64,000 bases of DNA from Linanthus parryae (Eukaryota; Streptophyta; Magnoliopsida; Ericales; Polemoniaceae). The notes below the pieces were generated by a model. It had not been told where the DNA came from. It searched no databases and worked only from the letters and a program-made list of their open reading frames with translations. Numbering within the stretch: position 1 is the first letter of the stretch; each line of letters opens with the position of its first letter. Location of the stretch: the NCBI GenBank assembly GCA_023055425.1, contig JALGPY010000003.1:20023001-20087000 (forward strand). Direction: 5' to 3'. The position numbers were made by a program, and so were the translations under genes. This document shows positions 49,401-58,400 of this stretch, piece by piece.

Positions 49401-50071
49401 ATGTCGTGGAATAGAGCCATCATGGCCCGCTGATAAGTTGCGCCTGCATTCTTAAGACCGAATGGCATTACCGTATAGTTGAATACCCCCACGGGAGTGA
49501 TGAATGCAGTTTTCCTTGCATCTTCGGGATCCATTTTGATTTGATTGTACCCGCTGAAGCCGTCCATGAAACTGAACATGCGATGGCCTGCCGTTGAATC
49601 AATGAGCAAGTCGATATTAGGCAGTGGGAAATCGTCCTTGGGACAGAAACGATTGAGGTCTCGGAAGTCCACGCAGATGCGGAGCTGTCCGTTCTTCTTC
49701 ACCACTGGCACGATGTTGGCCAACCATGTGGGATGGTGATTTGGCTCTATGAACTTGGCATCTAGGAGTTTGACGATCTCCTGTTTGATCTTCACGTTGA
49801 GTTCTGGCCTGAAACTTCTGGTGCTTTGCTTGACCGGTTTAGACCCTGGGATGATGTCTAAACGGTGCATGGTGATGCTCGTGTCCAGACCCGGCATCTC
49901 GTCGTATTCCCATGCGAACACGTCCTTGTATTCAGTTAGGAGCTGCAGCAGCCCTTGTTCCTCTTCGCTTGTGAGGTCCGCACTCAGGAAGACTGGCCTT
50001 TTCTTTTCCTCGTTCGGGCTGAGGAACACTTCCTTAAGCTCTTGCTTTTGTGGTCTTGGCCTGTCTTCCAT
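46466..50071 (-). CDS. Tat-type pol: reverse transcriptase, two RNase H domains, integrase
   Basis: 1201 residues from the first ATG; the same frame is open back to the TGA at 50204-50206 that separates it from gag-protease. RT spans about residues 80-280 with FMDGFSGYNQIKM and the catalytic YVDD at 232-235. The first, retroviral-type RNase H (about 380-500) is degenerate: the usual catalytic Asp region reads LYLTST. A second RNase H (about 521-650) has FDGSS, NNEAEYEAL, MGDSKL and HADALA, so all four acidic positions are present. The integrase has an H2C2 finger (HQVEHQGG ... CQEC), then DFIGPI, LSDNGTPFVN and NGQAEATNK of the DDE core. It ends WIKKYYP. No lesions. Dual RNase H marks the Tat lineage. 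Confidence 0.95.
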   Translation of the reverse strand: MEDRPRPQKQELKEVFLSPNEEKKRPVFLSADLTSEEEQGLLQLLTEYKDVFAWEYDEMPGLDTSITMHRLDIIPGSKPVKQSTRSFRPELNVKIKQEIVKLLDAKFIEPNHHPTWLANIVPVVKKNGQLRICVDFRDLNRFCPKDDFPLPNIDLLIDSTAGHRMFSFMDGFSGYNQIKMDPEDARKTAFITPVGVFNYTVMPFGLKNAGATYQRAMMALFHDMMHKEVEFYVDDLVVKSKYEADHLADLRKVFNRCRSFQLKMNPMKCAFGVTSGKFLGCVVHRQGIEPDPAKVSAITSMTPPHDQSTLKTFLGKLSYLRRFIPAIAEITCCFSTLLKKDAAYNWAPDHEAAFEKLKELLTSPKIMIAPQLGSPLLLYLTSTRKSIGALLAQIYEGQERPIYYISRIVQPAESRYTDIERHCLALFFVIEKLRHYFASHKVVVVTKSDPIRYLLTHTTPGGRLAKWYMTISQYDITCVKPRAIKSQAVADLLAQFPDNSYEPVIEEELEGPEIYAIDVPYWTLHFDGSSTRKGGGIGIVLTKPDGEVIQMSAKLNFAVTNNEAEYEALIAGLRAAKALEVSNLTVMGDSKLIVKQASGEYGLKEINLLPYRTQVQKLMQQFCDVKYEHKPRADNRHADALATLGSKVSIDKCPARISIEVRTSSALTEDACDDEHMDDADWRKAILQAIAKGTSSESWVLTKGYCIHDNTLYYKGPGGILMRCVSEQEGQQLLEKIHQHACGESEVSIYRKAQRYGIHWPGMSTAAALIQGKCESCALIKDSLLVALTDDDTDWRKPLFEFLTQGIVPESRKEADKLKRKASRYLVQENLLWRKGHEGNLLRCLDGREAQEVMDLSHQVEHQGGAKLCRQLLSIGYFWPTMEVDCRTKVRRCQECQFKGNLVHAPAVDLHALGTPWPFHTWALDFIGPIRPTSHGNHFILTATELFTKWVEAIPLKTANALAVVNFIQENIVCRFGIPNTILSDNGTPFVNRQVATKLAEYNIRQICSTPYYPKGNGQAEATNKTLLRILSKMVADDHKKWADSLNIALWAYRTSPRTPTGASPFLLCYGAEAVVPAEVRVNSARLAFHALYENQRDHDLVLLEEKREQAKRTNKRYQERIARAYNKTVQRRDFAVGDLVLRASDHCMREATHPKFAANWEGPFEVTEVFDSGYCSIRRLHGTTSTPSSVNMRWIKKYYP

Positions 50072-50203
50072 GCATTCGGGCGCTTCTTTGAGTTTCTCAT
50101 CTAGAGTGCCCTGTGTTGGCTCTTCTGTCAGCGCAACTTGCTCGATTTGGTTGATTTGCCCAGGGACATCCCCATGCCCGTGTGAGGACGTCCCCGCGCA
50201 CCT

Positions 50204-52816
50204 TCATATGCGATAGCATTTCTTCCCGTTGGCGTAGAAGCTCTCTATCTCCTTGCCCTCGGGGTCATGTTTTGCGATCCTCTTCAGAGTGTACACACTC
50301 TTGCGGTGATATGCGATGCGCGGCGCCTCTTCGTGAATAGGCGGCATTTCCTTGGTATCTCCCCTTGTTACCATCACGCCTGCAGGTGACTGGTCCTTGA
50401 TATCCTCCCAGAGAGGTAAAGGAGTGGGGTTGAATGGTCCGGGTGTTTGCTCGTCCGCCATCTCGGTGAACCACACCGCCTCGCTGAGATGTGCTTCGTC
50501 CAAGTTGAACGGGTTAGTTGAGGCCGGTATTTCGACAACCCTGTCGTTCCAGATAGCTTTCATCACCTGGTGAGCCGTCGAAGGAATCGCGTCAAAGCGA
50601 TGAATCCAGGCCCGACCTATGATCATGTGGTATGTGGTGTTCGCGTCTATGACATAGAACTTCGCCGAGCACTTAATTTTGCCGATCTGAACGCCCAGGC
50701 GGATCCAACCGATCGTCATCCTGGAATCGCTTCCGAATCCCACCAGCGGGGATGGACGCTTGACTACCTTGTGCTCGGGGATCCCTGCTAGCTTCAGTGT
50801 ATGGAGTGGAACAACATTGACCGCTGCTCCTCCATCGACGAATGCTCGCTTGAATTCGATGCCGTTGATGATGGCGGTCACATACAGGGGCCTCTGGTGG
50901 CTCGCATCTGTCTTCTTGTCGCTGGCAGAAAAGGTCATAATCTTTTCTGTGGAACGGGATGCCCTGACGACTTTCCCGTTGGAGATCACGAGGTCCTCCT
51001 CGTAGTCCTCTGCTACCCTTAAGATTGCTTTTGTCATGTCCGCTCGACATTTTTCGGAGAAATTCATCTCGTTGAAGAATTTGTCGAAGCCGTGCGACCC
51101 TTTCATGCGGTCAGCACGCTCATCTTCTGTGTCCATGCTGTAGTCTTCTTCTTCATGGACCTCAGCAACGATGGGCAGACCATCCTCTGCGACTTCTTCC
51201 AAGTCAACTATCGAGATCATGGCGACCTCTTTGCCTTTTGAGCCCGAGTCTGTATGGGTAGGCAGCGGGTTGTTGCGCACATCCTTCCGATGGTCGCTGA
51301 CGATGAGTTCGCCGCTCTTCATCTTCTGATCGAGCGTGAATCTGAGCTTCTTGCACTCGGCTGTGGGGTGCATGACCTTGCCGTGGTATTCGCACCACTT
51401 AGGGTCCCTCGTCATCTCCTTGGAGGGTGCTTTCTCGAGCGGTGGTAGGACGCCGTCCTTACGCCACTGTCTGCAGAGATCGCTTGCTTCCTCCACCGAG
51501 CATGGCAGAGGCGGTGCGTCGAAGTTTGTAACTTTTGCTTGCTTCTGGGGCGAAACTGCATTGACCTCAGCTTCGCGTCCTCGCTTGTAGCCGAATCTGC
51601 CGATCTTGTAGGTGGTGCCGCTCGCAGGTCGTTCTGGAGCGCTCTTCTTTCTCTGTCTCTCGACGATGGGCTCGATGTTCATCGTGCACTCGATGAGCTT
51701 TGAAAACGTGGGTGTTTGCAAATTGATTAGCATGCTCTTGTACTCATCTCGCATGCACTGCAGGCATATCTCTACGAGCCGGCTTTCGAGCATGGGATCC
51801 TTGCACTCCAAGGATTTCGCTCTGAATTTCTTGATGAAAGTGATTCCATCTTCCTCGCGTTTCTGATACATCCGCGAGAGGTGGATCATCGTCACCTTCT
51901 CTTCCATCTGGAAGAACTTGGTGTAGAACTTCTGGACCATGTCGTCCCAAGTCTTCACAGATCCGGGCTCCAACGTCCGGTACCATTTGTATGCTACATT
52001 CCCAAGAGTCTTTGGGAACTCTCGCATCAGCAGTTTGGGATCAGCTCCGTATGGACCCATGACGTCAATGAAACGCATGACGTGCTCATGAGCGTTCCCG
52101 TTGACGTCCTCGAACTTATCCCATTTGGGAGCTTTGTACCCCGCCGGGTTAGGCATGAGATAGATCTCTCGTGGAATGGGTGGATCGTTATCTAGCTTCG
52201 GGATGATGGTATCCGCGAGCGATTGATGAGCTAGGATGGAGTCCACGCGCTTTTGCAAGGACGTCATGCATTCTGGGAGGCTTCCCTCGGTAGCTGACGG
52301 AGGGGTTGCCGTAGGCGGTGGCGACACATATGCTGCCGGAGGATTGGGAGTGTATTGGCTACCCGCGTTTCCCCAGATTGTCGCTGGTGGAGGCAGAGTG
52401 TACTGCAAAGTTGGGTTAGACGCCAAAGCCGTGGGCTGAGAGGCGTGAGCGGCAGGGGGTAGCATTTGCGCTGTTGATCCTTGGATCGAAGGCAGCTGCG
52501 CGGCTGACGGTGGAGTTTGCAGATGAGGGTTGGGAGGCGTGGCCGACACTCCCAATCCTGGAGCAGTAGGGGTACCTCCTCCCTGAGGGGTGGCGGTACC
52601 TGGTGGAGGATTTGGCGCAAGGGTGCCCAGAACGGCCAAGATCCGTTCTAACTGCGCGGACTGAGACTTGAGAGCTTTTGCCTGACTTTGGACAGTGGCG
52701 TCCAAAGACTCCAAAGTTGACGCCTCGCCGGGAGTCGTCGGAGTACGGCGAGCCTCGTCTCCCGAGGGAGTTTCGGTGGAAGGCGACCGGTTGCTGACAT
52801 CATCCTCCTGAGACAT
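50204..52816 (-). CDS. Tat-type gag-protease
   Basis: 870 residues. The N-terminal third is Pro/Thr/Ala-rich after a short coiled coil (QSQAKALKSQSAQLERIL). The Gag core (about residues 225-390) includes WYRTLEPGSVKTWDDM and FQMEEKVTMIHLSRM. A zinc-knuckle-like CEYHGKVMHPTAEC follows near residue 490. The protease has VDGGAAVNVVP, where the usual D-S/T-G-A reads D-G-G-A, and a second motif MIIGRAWI. The frame ends at a TGA (50204-50206) and continues in the same frame into pol, so pol could be made by readthrough or splicing. The start lies about 20 bases inside the primer site. Confidence 0.93.
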   Translation of the reverse strand: MSQEDDVSNRSPSTETPSGDEARRTPTTPGEASTLESLDATVQSQAKALKSQSAQLERILAVLGTLAPNPPPGTATPQGGGTPTAPGLGVSATPPNPHLQTPPSAAQLPSIQGSTAQMLPPAAHASQPTALASNPTLQYTLPPPATIWGNAGSQYTPNPPAAYVSPPPTATPPSATEGSLPECMTSLQKRVDSILAHQSLADTIIPKLDNDPPIPREIYLMPNPAGYKAPKWDKFEDVNGNAHEHVMRFIDVMGPYGADPKLLMREFPKTLGNVAYKWYRTLEPGSVKTWDDMVQKFYTKFFQMEEKVTMIHLSRMYQKREEDGITFIKKFRAKSLECKDPMLESRLVEICLQCMRDEYKSMLINLQTPTFSKLIECTMNIEPIVERQRKKSAPERPASGTTYKIGRFGYKRGREAEVNAVSPQKQAKVTNFDAPPLPCSVEEASDLCRQWRKDGVLPPLEKAPSKEMTRDPKWCEYHGKVMHPTAECKKLRFTLDQKMKSGELIVSDHRKDVRNNPLPTHTDSGSKGKEVAMISIVDLEEVAEDGLPIVAEVHEEEDYSMDTEDERADRMKGSHGFDKFFNEMNFSEKCRADMTKAILRVAEDYEEDLVISNGKVVRASRSTEKIMTFSASDKKTDASHQRPLYVTAIINGIEFKRAFVDGGAAVNVVPLHTLKLAGIPEHKVVKRPSPLVGFGSDSRMTIGWIRLGVQIGKIKCSAKFYVIDANTTYHMIIGRAWIHRFDAIPSTAHQVMKAIWNDRVVEIPASTNPFNLDEAHLSEAVWFTEMADEQTPGPFNPTPLPLWEDIKDQSPAGVMVTRGDTKEMPPIHEEAPRIAYHRKSVYTLKRIAKHDPEGKEIESFYANGKKCYRI

Positions 52817-52836
52817 GGTTGCTTTTGCTGGTAAGT

Positions 52837-52854
52837 TTCACGTCGGGTTCACCA
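52837..52854 (-). other. Primer-binding site of the Tat-type element
   Basis: The plus strand reads TTCACGTCGGGTTCACCA, ending in CCA as a tRNA 3' end would, three bases inside the 5' LTR. I do not assign the tRNA species. Confidence 0.65.
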
Positions 52855-52857
52855 AAA

Positions 52858-53501
52858 TGTGCACAAGAGATTCCGGCGGGGAGACCTCCGTGTACACCGT
52901 ACGTAGTGGATCAGGGATCGCACAGGAAGAATAGGGGTGTGTGTAGGGAGAGAGCAAGTCAGTAGCAATGTCTGAGAGAGAGACAGAGGTTTGGCAGAGC
53001 TTCCGCGTATGGCAGTGTGTCCCCTTTGTATGGAAAGGTTAACGATGTATATATACTGGAGAACATGACCGTTGTAGTGTGGTTAATGCGCCCATTAATG
53101 GCGGCTTAATTAGCTTAACCATAACGGCACGTTCGTCCGAGTATATAGGAACCGTTAGAGCACGTGGTGCGCGAGTACCGGAACCGTTACGAGGTTGACC
53201 GGGTTTGACCGGATTGACCGGGTTTGACCGGATTGACCGGGTCTAGGGAGCTCGTGCCATAGATCTCTCAAAACAGTTACTAAAGGTCGCGCGCGGGCTT
53301 GGCTCGCACGCGACAGGGCTTACTCTAGCCTCCAGACCACAAAGTCCCTACAAGTCCCGTGCAGTGGTATGCGAGGGCTCTGTCTCGCAGCCCCCACATG
53401 GATCAGCGCGGCTGGTGATCCAGTGTGTATGGAGCACAATATGGTGTGCTGGATGGTTGCCACGTGGCCTAGATCTGCCATGTCATAAAGCAGTATCTAC
53501 A
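52858..53501 (-). repeat. 5' LTR of the Tat-type element
   Basis: Same length as, and by eye identical to, 37886-38529. The flank CCTAC at 53502-53506 repeats 37881-37885. Confidence 0.96.
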
Positions 53502-53506
53502 CCTAC

Positions 53507-54099
53507 CTCAACGGTATTGACCCTGTCATGGGACGAGTTGTCCTGCATCCTGTCTGGACTTTTTAACTGTTGAGCATCAAGACCACATGATGACAATTCT
53601 GAAGCATGTGCACTCCCTTGGTACTCAAAGTTATGACATGTAAAGCATATTCTAGCCGAATTCAACCCTTTCGGCGTATAGATATCCCAATAAAGTGGTG
53701 CATGTAAAGATAAAAATCCAATGTTTAATTGTCCTCCAACTTAACCCAAAGATGAAGGAAAAGGTAGAAGACTGATATCTAGAATTACTCATACAACAAA
53801 AGATGTTTGCCAATCATGACAGTGTATTATGTCTGGTCTTTTGCCAGCTTGATGTATCAATTCAAGGGCTCCCAATAATATTGTCCCCTCCATAAAAACT
53901 TACTAGGGTGTTCAGGCTCAATGAAATAGACGGGGAGACCTGCGAAACTGATTATTAATAAAATCACAGCCAAATATACATCTAGCGTGTAAATAGATCG
54001 ATACAGGTAAAACGTAGCCTTGCCTTCAACCGTGCCAACCCAAACTTTATTTTTGAAAAGGCGGCCATCAAAGTATGATTCCAGTGTCACATCTAGCAA
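53507..54099 (-). pseudogene. Captured starch synthase fragment (class IV-like), introns retained
   Basis: Three exon pieces encode the N-lobe of a GT5 starch synthase (glucan elongation from ADP-glucose in plastids). 54024-54099 gives LLDVTLESYFDGRLFKNK and VWVGTVEG. About 53801-53939 gives LPVYFIEPEHPSKF, then, after a small deletion that shifts the frame, IIHCHDWQT. About 53507-53703 gives YWDIYTPKGLNSARICFTCH and CGLDAQQL ... PDRMQDNSSHDRVN. The ICFTCHNFEYQG and PDRMQDN motifs point to class IV. Introns (53940-54023 and about 53704-53800) are retained, so capture was from genomic DNA. The ADP-glucose motif upstream and the whole C-lobe are absent, so it cannot be an enzyme. It lies inside the CACTA, with the Tat-type element inserted at the end of its third exon. 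Confidence 0.85.
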
Positions 54100-54849
54100 C
54101 TGCACAGTTGAAGCAATAAGTTATTAGAAGAGTTTCCTTGACACAAGATATGGCAATTTGAATTATGACAACTGAAAATTAAGAATACCCTTAAAAGAGG
54201 CATTATATTGCTTTTGATCAAGGAGAGGATACCTCTACCCTTGTAGTTTTTCTGATTAGTATTCTGCTTTGTTGTAAAAAAATGTCCTATTTGATGCAAG
54301 AAATTGTGAAGCACGGAACTAAGAAGCCACTGAGCACACCCTTGCTAATGTTTTTATCCTCAGGGTTCTTGTTGAATCATTGCATAAAATGTACTAATTA
54401 TCTCGTTTCTCCTCTATATGTTACTAACGCCCACTTATTTTCTTTGTTTTGTTGAACAGGGCGCGCATAGTAGGGCGTTGTCAAGTGTCACTAGCTAGGA
54501 AACACAACTTTTTGGTGACATCGTCCATACTACGTCGATGTTTTGTGAACATTTTTATTAAGTAGATGCGCGACTTTTCTATATATGTTGCAATTACAAA
54601 TGTTTTTGTAAAATATGATGTCACAGGGAACATTCTATGCAAGTTTGATAGTTATGTACGAATCATTTCAATATTTTGTTAATGACAAGGGAAGCGTATT
54701 ATATACACATATTGTAGTAGAAATGATCTTATTTATTATGACGTAGCGAAAAGATTTTGGTATGTATATACATACATAAATATATATAAATATTAGCCGC
54801 GGGTCTATATTGTGGCAACAATATTAATTTTGTATGGTTAACCACGGGC
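54100..54849. other. CACTA internal DNA right of the captured fragment
   Basis: The first part (minus strand) is probably intron sequence upstream of the captured exon, since an acceptor (TGTGCAG) lies at 54100-54106. The stretch near 54460-54560 follows an acceptor-like TTTGTTGAACAG and may be a last exon of a transposon transcript; no domain is recognisable. Confidence 0.4.
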
Positions 54850-55228
54850 GATTATTATAAGCCACACTGGCAACAGCCTAATTCCGTGGCCAAAACATAA
54901 TTTATTTAGAGGCCAATAGCACATTTAACCACAAGAATCTACTGTGGCCAAAACACTTTCTGCCCGCGGTAAAACAACGTGGCTAAACAAAACAGTGGCC
55001 AGGGTAATTTAATTAGCCACGGTCACTCAGCGCGAGCTAATAAGCCACGGTAACTACCGTGGCCAATAATTAACCACGGCCTTTACACGTGGCTAATAAT
55101 AAAAACCACGAAATTATTGGATACGAATTCTTACCGTGGTTAGAACCGTGGCTAACTGTTTTGGCCACGGTAATTTTAGCAATGGCCACGTTTATTACCC
55201 GTGGGAAAATGTCGTTTTCCTAGTAGTG
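54850..55228. repeat. CACTA right subterminal repeats and TIR
   Basis: There are at least ten copies of GCCACGG/CCGTGGC in both orientations (for example near 55018, 55044, 55058, 55074, 55135, 55163), ending in CCTAGTAGTG (55219-55228). It mirrors the left zone at 13653-13960. Confidence 0.88.
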
Positions 55229-55321
55229 AAATTACATCGGTTTGCTATTCAAATCACCGGGTCAAAGTGACCCAGTGAATAACAAATGTCTAATTGAGAA
55301 GAAAGAGCTGTGACAGACTTG
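55229..55321. mobile_element. Stowaway-like MITE, right half, split by the CACTA insertion
   Basis: TTTGCTATTCAAATCACCGG and the following GTCAAAGTGACCCAGTGAAT continue exactly where the left half (13488-13652) stops, judged by the intact copy at 59743-60001. A TA dinucleotide follows at 55322-55323. Confidence 0.85.
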
Positions 55322-55385
55322 TATAAAGCATACATTTTATATGTGCAATATTTTGTTGATGTATATGCATGTATTATAGTATGCA

Positions 55386-55429
<44 letters not shown>

Positions 55430-58400
55430 ATGAAATGTTTGCTGCAAACCTTTCAATTTTACAAATAAAACATTGAACTTTCCTATGTAGCTATTGTAAC
55501 AAATTTCTATAGGGGTCAAATTATAATAATATAAATTTTTGAATCAGTTTTTTACATTTTTTTGTTCAGCATTGTTTGCTGACATCTTTACAGCAGAGAG
55601 TATCTAAAATGAGAATTCAATATTGGGTAATTACACAATTCCTAAGAAAACTGTGCAAATGTGTGATTTCTTAAAGGCTGTATTTCTGCCTTAAACTTGG
55701 CGAACTTGTGAATAGTGGATGTAGTGGGGTGCTTATAAACAATTTAAATAATTGGGGACAAGAGTGAATCTAAAATTTTAATTTTCAAGTATTTCTACTC
55801 CTACCTTAACTTTGTGAAAATCATACATGACCCCCCCCCCTCCCCCCCAAATATGCATGTGTGACATTTGACACTCACCATTTGACTTCAATTTTGTGAG
55901 GTCGCAACACCTCATGAATCTCCTCCACTATCAGAAGTATGGAGTGGATCTCTATGTACTTCATCGTCTTCATATTCCCCTCCGAGCTTCAAGAACAACC
56001 ACCACCACTCCAACACAACACTACCACAAATACTCCTCCTCACACTAACGTGCTACTAATGGAGGCTTCCCTTGGCGTGAGAATCAAGAGCCACAATTTA
56101 ATTCGGCACTCCTCTGAGTAAAGAAGAACCCTAGTTGTGAATCCATAAAATTCTTCCTCCTTGTTTCAATTCATCAACCTATCTTACCTTGTTCCAGGTG
56201 CTGAGGCGAATACGTGAGGACCCATGGAATCCTCCAATTCACCGGTAATCGAAGGCCGCCGGTTTCTAGGCTTGGGAAGTCGCCGGAAAACGGCCATGGC
56301 TGCCAAGCTTTTGTAAAGCTTCTTTATCGCTCGTTTCTTCTTACATACTACTAGAGAATGATCTTTATAACCTCGTGAGAGCATCTAAAGCATTAAAACG
56401 CACCCAAATATTTACACTTTATAATGAATTTTTATGTTAATTACTTCTCTTGAATGACTTTTTAGGCCTCCTGAAACTGGCTGCAAAGCCTCGTCCTTGT
56501 CGTTGTCCTTAACTTTCAAAATGCTATAAAAATAGTAGGTGTTGGAATAAGTGATGAATCGGTCATTTTAAGCTAATCATAACTTCTTCAAAACTTGATA
56601 AAATTACAATTTTCTTTCTCATATGAGAGGACATTGATGAGTACTTCAATACTTGTTCATTGATTCATTTTAAAAATCCTGAAATATTTGCCAAAAATCA
56701 AGCTCAATGTAGTTGCCTTGAACTGTGAAAATTCATAAGATTTTTGAGTATTCAAATCCGGATTTTTGTCCAACCATATCTCATTGAGTATTTTGAGAGT
56801 TCTAAGATGTTCCACAAATCCCTGATACTCAATCTCCAAAACCAAATTTTCAGATTCTCAAATCTCCTTCAAAATTACCAGAAATTTGATGTGAAGTTTT
56901 TTAGTTGAGTTGACTTTCACTTATCATGAACTTTATAATTTGACAACCTAAATGATATTTCTAGGCTTAGAGTTCTTCATGAAAGTTTCTTGAAATATGA
57001 TTTTTGTTTGTAAATCAAATTTAGTGTGAGTTGACTTTTGAGAGCTATTGATTCGACGCAACAATATTGGAGAGGGAAAATAGTAATTTAACTTAACGTT
57101 GTAATTGAAGGTAAATATAGTAACTTGGGTTATGTATCATGTATTTTATGAAGTTTCATGATGTTTGGAGTTAACCTAAGATGATTTGGGTTAAAGTTGA
57201 CTAAATTCTAGTGTAGGGTTTAGTTGCAGTTTTGAAAAATTGAAGGGACCTGTATGAAATGAAGTGAAATTTGTGGATTTCAGTGCTGAGTCTATCCGGA
57301 AGCGTTAGGAATCAAGTTTGCATATTGTTACACTTTTATGAGTATAATTTTGGAGTCTAGTCATAGTTAGGCAATGTAGTAGATAGTTCTGGAGTATCAG
57401 GGGTAATTTGCATAAAAGTCACGTGATTGTGTAGACAGTGTTGGTGTTGAAGATCGTCTCAGATAGATGTATGTATTTGATTTGCTGCATCGGACATGAG
57501 GTGATAAGTTTACTTGATTTTCTTTAACTATGAGTATATACAACTGGAACTGCTATTAAGGTAATGCCTTACACGACAACTGATTCCTGAACAATCTAAA
57601 GTGCTACTTTACTAAACTACTATGACTGGATTCTGATATACGAGATGGGTTTTTATGTTAATCTGAACCCGAGGTCTGGGTGTAGAGACTCGACATGTCT
57701 GCTCAGCTCCACTATTGGATTATCTCTTGAGTAAGATAACTCATACCAAAGTTGAGTACCATAATTTAATCCACAGTAGGTACTAGTAGTACTTTTCGTA
57801 CTGAAGATCTTCGACGGGATGTCGACACATAAGGTCTAGTTGTCTTAATTGTTATTAGATTGGTTCATACTTGTAAAATGTGGATCGAATCTTAACAACC
57901 CTACGGGTAGTGGGATATAGAATTCGATGTAGAAGGCTAAACTTGTATGGAATGTCCAGTATCAGAACTAAGAGGAAATGTGTAACAAGAGGATATGAAT
58001 TATGTCAATTAAGGATCTAGTACTGTTCTAGACAGTTGTCAATTCCGGTACAAAAAGTATTTGATCATGTAGTGCATTTTATATATTCATTTTAAATGAT
58101 ATGGGAGCTCTTTATTTAGATTCTCTGTGATGCTAACCCGTTTCTTGCATAGATTCAAGCTTCTTTAAATTTAGTGCATCAAGATGAAAATTAGAGTATC
58201 ATTCTAAGCGTTTTCAAGTACTCTTCCTAGATTTCAATTTCGTTCTTAGGTCTATGAGTATTCCTATAGCATCATCCAAGAGTCTAGGGATAGAACTGTA
58301 AAAAAAATTCAACGGAAAGATGGTCAAAGAAGCAGTTGAGCCGCCCTGTCATGCTAGCAGATAAGCACGCAAACCTAGGAGGTCGTGCAATGATAGGAGC

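Larger units (their letters stand above)
37886..53501 (-). mobile_element. Ty3/Gypsy LTR retrotransposon, Tat-type, young, with antisense PMD gene
   Basis: It is 15,616 bp, sense on the minus strand. Two 644-bp LTRs (37886-38529 and 52858-53501) look identical by eye. The target duplication is CCTAC at 37881-37885 and 53502-53506. Sense order: 5' LTR, PBS, gag-protease, in-frame TGA, RT - RNase H - second RNase H - integrase, tandem array, hairpins, an opposite-strand five-exon gene, purine tract, 3' LTR. Dual RNase H domains and antisense extra genes near the 3' LTR are traits of the Tat/Ogre/Retand lineage. All frames are open, so this is the best candidate for a recently active element in the window. 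Confidence 0.95.
13653..55228 (+). mobile_element. CACTA (En/Spm) transposon with two nested Gypsy elements
   Basis: The left end reads AACTACTAGAAAA (first base changed from C) and the right end GTTTTCCTAGTAGTG, an inverted pair. Both ends carry many GCCACGGT/ACCGTGGC subterminal repeats. The flanks give an AAA target duplication (13650-13652 and 55229-55231); the left copy is inside an A run, but the two flanks rejoin into a MITE known intact at 59743-60001, which proves the borders. Length is 41,576 bp, or about 12.4 kb without the Gypsy elements, normal for an autonomous CACTA. It encodes a TNP2-type transposase and a second TNP1/PTTA-type gene, both broken, plus a captured starch-synthase fragment. 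It can move only if helped in trans. Confidence 0.92.
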
